Assembly: GCA_036872755.1 (NCBI GenBank)
Contig: JAVHNS010000010.1
Span: forward strand, 496,001-560,000
Length of the DNA: 64,000 nucleotides
Source: Orbilia blumenaviensis
Lineage: Eukaryota > Ascomycota > Orbiliomycetes > Orbiliales > Orbiliaceae
Direction of reading: 5' to 3'
Notes under the pieces: model-generated
Databases searched by the model: none
Told to the model about the DNA's origin: nothing
The model's input: only the letters and a program-made list of their open reading frames with translations
Program-made: the position numbers and the translations under genes
In this document: piece by piece, positions 15,801 through 26,376 of the stretch
How the letters are laid out: each line of letters starts with the position of its first letter
Position numbering within the stretch: position 1 is the first letter of the stretch

Positions 15801-16496
15801 GACTGCCAAATACCCAGCCTGGTAGAGTGGCCTCTCAGTGTAATTATATCATTTTAATTAATGAAAAAGAATTGCGTTGTGTGATATAATAAGATGTGAG
15901 ATGTAATGACATGCCCATGTCAGCCTATAGCCGTATTTGGACGAGAGACTGGACAGGCCAGAGGCTGCATGACCGAATGCGAGCAGCTGAACTGTCCTGA
16001 AGGCTCACGGCATTCGGACCTCCAACATATCCCAGCTATCCTCATTTCCCCATCAAATCTTCCATTTCCATGATCAAGTGATTGGTTCACTTCCTCCGAG
16101 AAGAGGACACGGTCTGCTGTCTAGAATCTCATTCCATCATACATACATTACATTACATTACACTACAACAAACCCCGTTCAGGAACGGACCGGCTGGGCC
16201 TGTTTTCCCCAGAACATCGAACAACAAGCGACAATCAGCTCGGCCCAGCCCTGCTCTCATCATCATCGCCCTCGAATCCTGACTAGCTATGAACGACCTT
16301 TGCCATCAATAACTGGATTCCTCTTTCAGAAACATCGCCTTTCAATGGCCTGATCATTTCTACCTTTTCCTCACAAACTATACCTTCCCTACCATAGGTT
16401 TTCTTCTTCCGCTCCTATCCACGGTGCATAGGTCTGGGCTACAAACGTTAGGCACGCACACACCCCAGGTCTTGGGCTACCCAGCCAACCTTAACG
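12802..16496. other. Intergenic region between SUR7-family gene and NVJ2-like gene
   Basis: This is 3.7 kb between divergent promoters. Open frames at 13207-13686 (+) and 13675-13983 (-) reach 100-160 codons but carry no recognisable domain, and their composition is not convincing. The stretch 14,300-16,000 is AT-rich and stop-rich in all frames. From about 16,040 to 16,496 the plus strand is C/T-rich with CATTACATTACATTACACTAC, which looks like the promoter and 5' UTR of the next gene. Confidence 0.45.
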
Positions 16497-19400
16497 ATGG
16501 GCTTCTGGTTCGCCTACTTTCTGGGAGCATTCACATTCATCCCCCTACTACTCACCTCCGTCTTAGTCTTCGCCTACATTTCCTTTCCAACCGTCTTTCG
16601 CGATCCAGACCCAGGTCCCGTCCGCCTACCTACCGATGACGACAAGCTCTTCGCCTCTGCAGAGGATGTCTTAAAACGCAAGAACAGTAGCCAAGAGAAG
16701 GACAAGGACGGCCAGCCGGCTGAACCAAAGGATGTTGCGTCAGGATACTTCGCTGTTACAAGGGAATACGTCCCTGGCGGTGTTAATGGGAAACCACCGG
16801 AACGACCTGCCCCGAATGGGAATACGGCTACGGAATCGCCGTCTGTCTACCAGACGATGTACAGGAGCTTGTTTGAAAGGAAACCTGCGGCAACCTCAAA
16901 TGTTTCGACCAATGCGAAGGGGAAGAATGTGTTCTTCGTAGTTCTAAGGTATATTTGTTTAGTTTACTGGGGAGTGGGAAGTAGTGGTTTTAAGCTAATA
17001 GAGCTACCAGGCATGGCCATCTAATGCTCTACGACGACACCGAACAAGTCGAAGTCCGCCATGTAATATCCCTTACTCATCATGCTGTCAGCATCTACGG
17101 TGGCGAGGGCGAAGTCATCCCTGAAGGAGAACTTTACATCAAACGGAACGCCATTCGATTATCGCGAAAGGAAACCAGTTCGTCGAAAAACACATCGTCC
17201 GTATCGAAACCATTCTTCCTGTTCTCGGAAAACTGCTCAGATAAGGAGGATTTCTATTTCGCTTTGGTGAAGAACCAGGAGAGAGAGGAATCGAAAGATG
17301 GGCAGACGCCGCCGTCCAAGCCGTTGGGATTCGAGACGAAGCACATAATATCATTAGTGCAGAGGCTACATTCCACGGAGGAAGACCTGCAGACTCGATG
17401 GTTAAATGGCCTTGTTGGAAGGATATTTTTGGCGTTGTATCGAACATCGGAGGTCGAAGAACACATTAGGTCGAAAGTCACTAAAAAGATTGCAAGAGTC
17501 AAGCGGCCGGCTTTCCTGTCGAACATCATCGTGCAGAAAATAGACTGCGGAGAGGGTGCACCGTTTATTACAAACCCGAAAATGAAGGAGCTGACGGCTG
17601 ATGGGGAGTTTTCTATCGAGGGAGACGTCAAATACGCCGGCAACTTTAGGATTGAGATATCGACAGTCGTCACTCTGTCATTTGGAAACCGGTTTAAACC
17701 TCGACAAGTGCCACTAGTACTTGCGGTAGTGTTCAAGAAGCTAGAGGGACATGCGATACTACGACTAAAACCCCCACCATCGAACCGCTTCTGGTTTACC
17801 TTTAGCGAAATGCCGAAGATGGATATTGCGGTTGAGCCGATTGTCAGCAGTCGACAGATTACATGGAATTTGGTTTTGCGACCGATTGAGAACCGAATTA
17901 AGGAAGTTATTGCAGAGACATTAGTCAGTCCGAATTGGGACGACTTACCCTTTATTCCAACGGATACCGAACCGTTGAGAGGAGGGCTATGGGAGAGCAT
18001 GAGAGCGGGAAGCTGGAAGAAGGCAGCAGAGACTACAGATGGTCATGTAAAGGGCTCAGTAGAAGATGCGGAGAAACAAGATAAATCACATGAAGATGGT
18101 GGAGGGGAGGGTGTCGTCAATCCATTAACAGAGCAGGAGAAGAGCATGAGCATGCCTATCCTGGTGGAGCCCGAACCGAAGCTGCCTCCACCTGCAGCGA
18201 AGCCGAGACGATCCATATCGCTAGCCTCGTCATCACCGCCTATCATCGATGAGGATAAAGCTATTTCCTCCAGCCTGGAAAGTGTCGCCCAAATACCTAT
18301 TCAGAGGAGCGGTAAAGGACGCCGGTCGGCTAGTATTGGGACGCCGATAACCATATCCTCTACACCCGTAGTGGCTACGACAACAGTAAATGCCAGCGCC
18401 GAACGACAGGAGCCAAAATACGACAACGACAAGTCAGACGCCGTATCCTCGGTGATGTCTATCAGTCGATCTAGGAGTTCCAGTGGGAGTGGGCCTGCCG
18501 GAGGCGGGGGCTCGCCGTTTCAGACGCCTTACGGTTCGCCGAATATCAATAATACCACAACCTCTGGCATTGGGCTTTCCTCTTCGCCTTCCGTAACGAC
18601 AATCGATAGTGGGTCAGTGACTACAGCTGCGACTACGATTGCAACAGGGGATTCAAAATCCATTAGATCTACGGCATCGGGGAAGAGTAATGGGTCCACG
18701 GAGACGAACAGGTCAACTGTTACCGCTGGCGAAAATCTTAAGGCTCGGCTGGGAACATTTAGGAACAATTTCTCGTTTCCAAAAGCGTTTAATACCAACA
18801 ATAATAACAACAATGCCAATAATGTTGCCACAAGGGATGGGGGCGGGAGGAGTGAGCAGGCGTTAGGACCGACGGATTTACCAACTCCACCGACGGGGAT
18901 TACACCAACTCCCTCACCTAATCCCGAGAAGACGGCGTTCGCCACAACTATGGCGTCCACCGGATTGGCAATCAAGAAATGGTATATCAATTCTCGGAAA
19001 AAGGATGAACTCAACAATAATAATGGAAATAATAATACCATCCCGACAATAGTGGAAAGTGGCTTCCACCCTGCGTCTGAGATGACTAGTCCCGAAGCAC
19101 TAGGTCTCTCAGAAGCAGAACTAAAACCCTACCCTACTGAAGCGCCGCCTAAAACGGATCTTAGAGATAGGATTCGTGGATTCGGAAGTACAGATGCAGG
19201 GAGTGGGCTATTTGGTAGCCGGAATGGCAGTAGTAGTAATGTTATCGCAGATGAAGGGGATAAGAACAAAGACTCCGGGAAGGCCAACACCGAGAGCGTA
19301 AAATACAAATATCCCGTTCCGCCATGGGAGATCCCTGCGCCGCCGCCGAGAAGGCCACCAGCTGCGACTGCACCAATCGATGTACCAAAGCAGCGAAGAT

Positions 19401-19969
19401 TACCACCACCGGTTTTACCGCCTAGAGGAGGACATCCGGCTAATGGGTTACAGGGACGGACTATGTCAAGTGCTTCTGCGCATTCGGTTGCTTTGGCGTT
19501 AAATAGTGGTAATACAGGTGGGATGGGTGGGGAAGGGGAGCATATGATGGTTATAGCTGCTCCTGTGGGTGACCCGCTGACACCGAGTACCCCGGTTGGA
19601 GAAGATATACCATTCTCTGGAGTATATTTGGGTGGGGAAAGCCCCGAAGAGAAGAGAAACGGTGGGAGTGATTCTACACTAACAGGCGCTGGGAAGGAGG
19701 AGAAAACAAAACCAGATCTACCAGAATACGATGGGGAAAGCGCTGGGAGAAAACCGTTAGCCGAAACCTCTGGTGCGAAGGTTAGAAGTGAAAGTAAGGG
19801 AAGTAGGGGGAGTAGTGAGAGCAATAGATGGGAAGCGAGGGAACTACCTGGAGGCAGGAGAACTGGAGAAACAGACGAAGCCCCAAGCTCAAGGAGTTGG
19901 ACGACAGAAGAGGAGGAATGGAGATGGAGAAATCGATTGGTCAGTGAGATTACTGGGGAAGAGGGGTAA
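16497..19969 (+). CDS. NVJ2: SMP/PH-domain lipid-transfer protein of ER contact sites (NVJ2/TEX2 family)
   Basis: Two exons, 16497-16948 and 17011-19969 (62-bp intron, phase 2), give 1136 residues. Residues about 1-28 are one N-terminal membrane anchor (FWFAYFLGAFTFIPLLLTSV). A PH-like segment follows at about 138-240 (NVFFVVLR|HGHLMLYDD, then RKETSSS and FFLFSEN). Residues about 271-460 carry the SMP domain: RWLNGLVGRIFLALYRT, PKMKELTADGEFSIEGDVKY, FKKLEGHAILRLKPPPSNRFW, and the end SPNWDDLPF. The remaining about 670 residues are disordered and rich in S, T, N, G and P, with short poly-Asn runs and poly-Pro patches. In yeast, Nvj2 sits in the ER at nucleus-vacuole and ER-Golgi contacts and moves lipids such as ceramide. 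Antisense frames over the disordered tail (18529-19041, 19129-19974) are shadows. Confidence 0.92.
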
Positions 19970-20864
19970 AACAAAATATATCTGCGCTATTGCTCTTGTT
20001 TCTTTCTTTTTTTTCTTTCATATGGGTGGTCTCTGGGATGGAGTGCATTCGGATATCTGGATTTGCATAATTGGGTCTCTTCCTTTTCCCTTCTGTTACT
20101 CATTATTTGTGGGGGGTAATCCATTGGCATGCACGGTGTTTCGTTTCTTTTTTATTATTCTGGTTTCATTATGGATCGATATCGACTTTAGCAGTTATGT
20201 GTGAACGATAGGATCAGGGTGTAAATATGAGACCGAAGAGGTTCTTAACTAGTGCATTTCGAGGAGAGGCGGTTTAGCAGCATCGGCGTTCTTTGTTTTC
20301 ATCTTTTCCTTTAGGACTTATCATCTACCTCCCTGTTCACATTCTGCTTCTCTATCCTTGGCTTATACTTCCTTTAACAAAAAGATTGGACGTTTTTATC
20401 TCTTTTCTCGTTCCCGTCCCCCTCCTTTTTTTTTTTTTCAAAAATCAAAACCAAAACCAAAAGACTGGAGCGGTTCTTCACATTCCCGATACTAGTTTGA
20501 TTCCTACTTTTTTGCGCCTTGTTTTTGGATTCATGTATTTCCGGGTGCGTCTCCGAGCCCCGACTTGTTTTTATATTACAATAGTGTAGACTTTTCAGGA
20601 GGAAATGTATGTACAATAGTAGTGGCAAGAGCAACCACATTTTTTGGGGCATAATCGTCTTTATTTGGTATGTGAAATCGGATATGGAAATTCGAGGATC
20701 GGTTCTCGAGAGGAAGAGGGAGTAGTACTCGAGTAGTTATAGCTTTTTGGTACGCCAGAAAAGTTATAACTTAATATAGGACTCCCAGGTTGGTGTATCG
20801 GATTCGTTATGTAAGGTTGCTAAGGTCGTATAGTTTCGTTCCATAGCAGTATAAGTGGTATGAT
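19970..20864. other. 3' region between convergent NVJ2-like and TOM6-like genes
   Basis: T-rich sequence consistent with 3' UTRs, including TTTCTTTTTTTTCTTTC near 20,005 and a poly-T/poly-A-like patch near 20,430. No gene is supported; small open frames on both strands are low-complexity F/L/S. Confidence 0.5.
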
Positions 20865-21126
20865 TTAGAAGCTGCGTTATCAATCAATTAACTTCCCATT
20901 CTTTCCATTTCCTATCAGAGATTAAAACATACGCAGGAACCAGGTTCTCAGCCAGCGAACTATGCAAAAAAGCGACGGCGACACCAAAGACGGCAACTGA
21001 GCGGACCATGCTCGCATTCTCGGAGTTTGTAAGGAACCTGTATGTCTGTGTGAACATCGAGGGCTGGGAACGCTGGTGGGGCGCGCGGATTGCGGATGGA
21101 GCGCCGTTGGATCTTTTTGGGGCCAT
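20865..21126 (-). CDS. TOM6: Tom6-like small subunit of the mitochondrial outer-membrane translocase
   Basis: Proposed exons 21126-20933 and 20871-20865 (minus strand, 61-bp intron with GTATGT donor and CGCAG acceptor) give 66 residues. The sequence starts MAPKRSNGAPS with a basic, Pro-rich N-terminus. It then has MFTQTYRFLTNSENASMVRS and one tail-anchor helix, VAVFGVAVAFLHSSLAENLVP, ending AF. Yeast Tom6 has the same plan: a short soluble N-terminus, one transmembrane helix, and a stop only a few residues after the helix (..APQL). That agreement is why I prefer the spliced form, whose last exon is 7 nt, over reading through to a stop at 20884 with a charged 18-residue tail. An upstream in-frame ATG at 21186 would add 20 residues of low-complexity THT; the downstream ATG fits the family better. 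Assignment is from pattern only. Confidence 0.7.
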
Positions 21127-21186
21127 TTTTGAGTTTTGTGAGGGTTTGTATGTGAGAGGTAGGGTGTGTGTGTGTGTTTGGAGCAA

Positions 21187-22899
21187 GGGTGGGTGGGAGG
21201 CCGGGTATAGTGGGATGGTTGACGGTGGTGATGTTCGAATAGGCCTTGTTTTTTTGGCGAACCGAAAGATTTTGGAGGTCTAGGTCGGGTTATTAGCCAC
21301 CGTGGCGGTGCAGAATTGAGGTAATCGTACTCAGCCGCTTTGTTGTATTTTCAACGACTCCCGTTTTGGGACATCGATTTCCCGTCGATTGCTCAAATGT
21401 TTAGTCAACCGGGTTACGAGAACCGCTGGTTGACCCACAAAACGTCTAAACAAGATCGATACACAGCCTGAGAATAGACAAGAAAATTTCACAAATTCGA
21501 CTGTTGGATTCTCAATATAGGCGACGTTTACTTGTAATTTCCCTTGGACGACACAACGTTGCAGCTTGAATTCGCAAGGTATCGATACATACAGCTGTAT
21601 CGTAATGATTAACAACTCCATAGAGTATTTTAAAAAGCACAGCTTGATCTAGACCTATGGCCTCGACTTTTGTGACATCTTAAAATAACTTCCTAAAACC
21701 CGAACACCTATCAGTCAGCTTCATCAATACTTCCAAAAGTTTAATCTCGATCGACCCAATCGACCGTTTACAGATCGAGGTGACACTAAATTTTAAACTT
21801 GCATGCATACAAGCCTACTATATTACCCCTTCTGTAAATCGAATTTTGTGCAACTGTGGGACAAGACCTGGGGTTCGCCGTTGGGACGGGTCGGCAGTTT
21901 GAGCTTAAAAGCGAAGATCATGAGATATCCCCACCGTTGGAAGTTATTGCTGAATATAGTTATCCCGATGGATCCATCGGAGAACTGGAGCAAATTAGTA
22001 TGGGGCATCCGTGATACTTTATGAAACCGATCCTAAGGCTTTTATTTGTATCGCTAAATTACGACAATACCGTTTATTGAAACCGTTTAGGTTTTATATG
22101 ATCGACCGTACGACGCTGTAGACCGAAGTTACGGACGGAATATATGATATATCGACCTAGGAACTTACATTTTAACAAGCTGATACCGAAAAAGGATTCC
22201 TAGTGCAACTATGGGGACGACAGATCCAAATAAAGAAATGCTGTTTGACAGGTTTGACATTTCTCTGCTCTAAACGGCTTGCCACTAGTAGGTATCAAAA
22301 ACACTCAACTATCGAAAACCGAGTCGTGACACCATATCTATTAGATCCTATAGATCTATCTCCATGATATCACCACGGGATCGTAAGTTGATCGACAACC
22401 GGTTCAGCGCTCCAACTTACCTTTTGTTGGTTTTTACATAACCTGTATATGATTATATCAAATTTCATTTCAGAAATGTAGAGTGTGATACATCAAAAGT
22501 TTCTCATCGCGTTATGATGTTTCCATCTCCGTTTATAGTGACGTCTTCTACAGTCTAGCCCTCGTTCTCCATCGATGCACTAGATCTCAATATGTGGAGA
22601 CCTTTAGCCTGGCATTTCGTGGGGAATTGGCCTTGCAGCACCAGTTATTCTAGAACCCGAAGATCCATGACAAAACCACCAGACCTCCCCACTATATAAA
22701 TCAGAACCCATTCACCTCGAGATCGACCAAAACCAAATCAGCACTGCCAACCGGTACCTCTTCTCATAGCTACCATCCTAAGCTATAATCTGTAGCGTCT
22801 ATCTCTCATTTCGGCGCACACACACAATATATAAATCTGTCCAAACTTTACATATATATACCCTTTTCTTACTGATTACCCACCGCTATACTTGGCACG
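21187..22899. other. Intergenic region, promoter side of two divergent genes
   Basis: It separates the Tom6-like gene and the glycine-rich secreted protein gene. GT-rich microrepeats (GTGTGTGTGTGTTT) occur at about 21,165. The stretch 21,300-22,650 is AT-rich and stop-rich, and antisense frame 21331-21621 has no recognisable domain. The final 200 bases carry a TATA-like box (22693-22700) and C/A-rich sequence typical of a short fungal 5' UTR. Confidence 0.45.
22693..22700 (+). promoter_or_regulatory. Candidate TATA box of the glycine-rich secreted protein gene
   Basis: TATATAAA about 200 bp upstream of the ATG at 22900, followed by C/A-rich sequence. A second weaker TATATAAAT lies at about 22,828. 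The distance to the real transcription start is unknown. Confidence 0.35.
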
Positions 22900-23527
22900 A
22901 TGAAGATCCCCTCTGTTACTATCATCCTCGCTGTCTTGGTCACGGCAGCACAATCTGCACCAGTGGTTGATTGTTATGGAGAACGTACGTCCTATCCAAC
23001 CCCAACGCTATCGCTATACTATTAGTTCATACAGATAATTAACTCTTAAAATATATATATATATATATATAGTCTGCGTCCGCTCCCCAACCAGGCCAGG
23101 GGGCAATGGCGGAGACGGTGGAGGTGGTGAAGACGGTGGCGGAGGTGGTAGTGGAGGCGGCGGCGGCGGCGGCTTCGGCTTCGTCCCCGTTAGCGGCGTA
23201 AACAATGGCGGGAACGGTGGGAACGGAGGTGCGAACAGTGGAGGTCCAGGTGGTAACGGTGGTAACGGAGGTGGGAATGTCAATGCCCCTCCAAGCAGTG
23301 GTGGTAGTAGTGGAGGTGGAAGTGGTGGGGGCGGAAGTGGAGGTGGTGGAAGTAGTGGCAGCGGCGGCAGCGGTGGAAGTGGGGGGTCTGGAAGTAGTGG
23401 GGGCACGGGATCTGGAGGTGGCGGGTCCGGAAGCGGCGGGTCTGGAGGGTCTGGAGGTGGTGCTCTAGGCCTGGGCGGACTTGGAGGCTTACTTATGGAT
23501 ATTCTTAACGGTTTGCGGTCAGGATGA
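22900..23527 (+). CDS. Secreted glycine-rich low-complexity protein
   Basis: Exons 22900-22984 and 23073-23527 join in phase 1 (C|GTACGT donor, ATATATAG acceptor) to give 179 residues. Residues 1-20 form a clear signal peptide (MKIPSVTIILAVLVTAAQSA), followed by PVVDCYGELCVRSPTRPGG. Nearly all of residues 38-160 are Gly with Ser, Asn and a few Asp/Glu, in GGGS, GGNGGN and GSGGSGG blocks. The protein closes with a hydrophobic end, ALGLGGLGGLLMDILNGLRSG. Two Cys lie near the mature N-terminus. No catalytic domain is visible. Cell-wall, adhesive or surface roles are possible for such proteins but are not shown. The intron ends in a (TA)n run directly at the acceptor. Other frames over this GC-rich block (a Pro-rich antisense frame and a Val-rich plus frame) are composition shadows. 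Confidence 0.78.
23049..23072 (+). repeat. (TA)n microsatellite forming the 3' end of an intron
   Basis: About eleven TA units run straight into the acceptor AG at 23071-23072. Length change here would move the branch-point-to-acceptor distance. Confidence 0.9.
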
Positions 23528-24200
23528 TCGGATAAACCGCTAGCATATTGAGTCTTTGAGATGGCGAACTTTTAAAAATTGGCATATTGAGCTAGGCTCC
23601 GGAGCCTCTAACCCCAGAATTTACAGACACATCTCTAATGCGCGACTATGGAATGTCTGGAAGGAGATTACATACGCCTGGTCGCGGTCTTTTTGTCTGC
23701 CTTTTCCCTTTTTTCATTTTTTGGTTTCACCGACTCGTACCTTCATTACCTCCTCTTTTACATTGATACTATTAACTATTTAAATCTCATTTACGGGCAG
23801 CATTATTCTGGTTAACCAGTTAGTCATGATTACCATAGGCCTTTCGCACCTGCATTACGTATCACGCGATTTAACAAGATAATATTAAGATAACCGTCCG
23901 TGTTGAGGGCGTTGCATTTTTGTTATTCCCATGCCCTCATACTTGATTCTACTGAACCATGGGAAGAATATATGATGTAACTTGTTCCTCCTCTATTTAG
24001 TAAGCTTGTAGGAACAAACGTTCTGCCCATATGTGCCTTTCTGATGAAAATATAAAGGGAAAGAGAAGGAAAACGCCAACCGGGTAAGAAGTAGGTTTAT
24101 CAGAGTCACTATCTAGCAGAGAAGAAAGCTGACTTCGCGAAAAATAAAAAAAAAGGAGAAAGGCTAGAAAAAAGGTTACACGCCTTAGTTTGCTAATAGG
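23528..24200. other. 3' region between convergent genes
   Basis: It lies between the glycine-rich gene and the otubain gene, whose 3' ends face each other. AT-rich, with T runs near 23,705-23,720 and A-rich sequence near 24,140-24,160. No gene is supported. Confidence 0.5.
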
Positions 24201-26376
24201 TTAGAACCTGAACTTCTTCCAAACCGTCCTCTTCGAGATTCGAGGTTTTTCGATTGCCATCTGATCCGGTTCCCACATCTCTGGCTGGAAATGGTCGTTT
24301 TGGAAATGAATGGTGTTGTAATGTGAGTTTTTGAACGTCTTGGTTAGCAACGGGGGACCGATCTCAATATCAGCCTGAGCGCTACTTTCTTGCATTATGC
24401 TCAGAGTACCGTCGTGATTTCCATATGAGCGCGCAGGATAGGGAAATTGCCCGCAAATTTCATTAGAAATGCCGGGAATCCCTAAGATATGGGATGTTGA
24501 CATAGGAGAGCTGAACGGGTTCTGCGTATACTCCTGACTTAGTATCATCGAGACGCGAACGTCCCCCGATCCAGGTGCTACTAGGCGAGCTGGCAGATTT
24601 TGCGGTGCCAAATCTCCATTTTTATAGATTAGGTCGTAGTGCCCTGGACGGTAAAGCATTCGTAGAGTTTTCTGTGCCTGGTCCTCGGTGTTCTTTACAG
24701 TCCCAGATTCATCTTCGAATTTGTGGATATTTACCTCATCACTATCACTGCGGTCCAGATAGGAGATTTCAACGCTGAGACCCGCAGGAATAAATATAGC
24801 ATCAATGAGGGCTTTGACACCAAGGTGATCGATCTGAACTCCATAGGGTTCAATTTGAGCACTACGGTAGTCATCGATTGTAGGGTGCTCAACGAGGAAA
24901 GGCAGATAGGAATCAGGGTTGATATGCATGAAGGCCGATGTAAGGAGCTAACATGATTTTATCAGTATAATAAACTGATAGGCTAAAACTAACTGGTGGG
25001 GTACTGACCTTAAGGTGAGTTATTATCGCATTGCTTGTATCATCCTTGTTAAAGGCCTCCACAAGAAATTTATCATCATAGGGATTATCGATTGCAGGAG
25101 ATTCGCCAATAACCTTGAGTAGGTTTATTGTTTCTTCGACGAAGTCTTCGTAGAGATAGTCGGACATTCCGACTTGGTCTAATAGCGCATTTTGAGACTT
25201 CAGGTATTCACGCTGCTTCTCAATCACCTTCGGGTCTCCAGTGCGAAGAAGAAGCTCGAAAAACCCAAAAGCAAGAGCTACAAATTCGGGTTAGGTTAGA
25301 ACGATTTGAAACCTGGGAGCCGCACAAGTCAATTGAACAACAGTGGGATATGCGTACCTCTCCATCCACAATTTCCGTCACCTTTAATGGTACGGTAGTT
25401 AGAGTACTTAGGCGAAAGTGCCTATGTAATTGACTTGTTATTAAAAGCCTTACATAGACTGCAATTGATTAGGGATTAAGTTTCTCCTTACAGCAGTCTT
25501 TCGGACATAGACTGGGTCGGCACCCGCGTATTCAGCCTCAAGAATCTTGCTTGATTGTAGTTCTCCAACGAGAGGACCCTATTATGCCGACCATGGCGCA
25601 TATTAAATTTAGTTTCCGATCTATTTTTGTTCCAGATTTATAACACAATTATGCCTTACTCGAAGGGTGCTTACCTTGCTCTCAGGCTCCCATTGCGCTG
25701 ACAATTTTTCCAGATCTGCCAGCTCTTGGGCAGTCTTCATATCAGCTTTCTCTTGCGCTGCAGAAGAAGAACTTGCCTCTTCAGCCATATTTGTGAGATT
25801 TCTTGTGGAAACTAAATTATAGGCCTCCGAGATTGTTGCGTAGGGATAGGAATGATTTCTGATTCCTGATATGCCAGAAGAATAAGAATAGGATGGAAAG
25901 GGTAAAGTGTTATTGACAGGGATGATAGAGGGGACTACTCTTGGAGCAGAATGATATGGCCAATTTTGGGGAGAGATCTCTGAGGATAATAGATAGTTGT
26001 TAGCTTGGTATGTGGGTGGTGAAGGTTGTAATGAGAAAGGTAAAGTCGCGTCGAGACTGAGCTCTGGTGCTTGGATTGGAATTTCTGTGATTGAGTATGC
26101 TGGTGGGAGTATAGGAGCACCTGTAAACACCGGGAACGCTTGGATAGGGTAGAAGGCCTGACAGGAACGACAGGTACACGGGTATGATCCGTATGTATCA
26201 CATTCTGAAGTCACAACAGTGGGGGCACAGATATTTAGATGATTCATAGTTTCGTAGTGTAATACAGCAAGATGTGTAAAGTATCTCAGGTACCAGACGA
26301 GGCTACGAGACGGGAGGAGACAGTGTTCTGGATATGTAAAATGGTGTAAATTATAGGGCAAGAGGGGCTTGGTCAT
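24201..26376 (-). CDS. Otubain-type deubiquitinase (peptidase family C65) with N-terminal extension
   Basis: Five exons on the minus strand: 26376-25675, 25578-25492, 25421-25358, 25277-25009 and 24947-24201. They give 622 residues from the first ATG, or 426 from the ATG at 25788 (MAEEASSSS). The protease core is clear: PVYVRKTA, then NYRTIKGDGNCGWRALAFG with catalytic D and C (C281 long form, C85 short form), LLTSAFMHINPDSYLPFLVE, and the late RPGHYDLIY with catalytic H (477 or 281). A C-terminal FQNDHFQPEMWEPD follows, as in fungal otubains. Family members cleave ubiquitin chains, OTUB1 preferring K48 linkages. The first 196 codons (Pro/Tyr/Ser-rich with a Cys cluster CTCRSC) stay open with no stop, so they are probably part of the protein or of an alternative start. 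An ATG at 26247 is also possible. Confidence 0.92.

Noticed and set aside
18529..19974. Antisense frames of 170 and 281 codons over the NVJ2-like tail
   Set aside because: They lie opposite a disordered Ser/Gly/Asn-rich coding region; their Leu/Pro/Ser composition mirrors it and no domain is visible.
23014..23406. Antisense poly-proline open frame (130 codons)
   Set aside because: It is the reverse complement of the Gly-rich coding exon; GGN codons read backwards give NCC (Pro, Ser). It has no start context or splice logic of its own.
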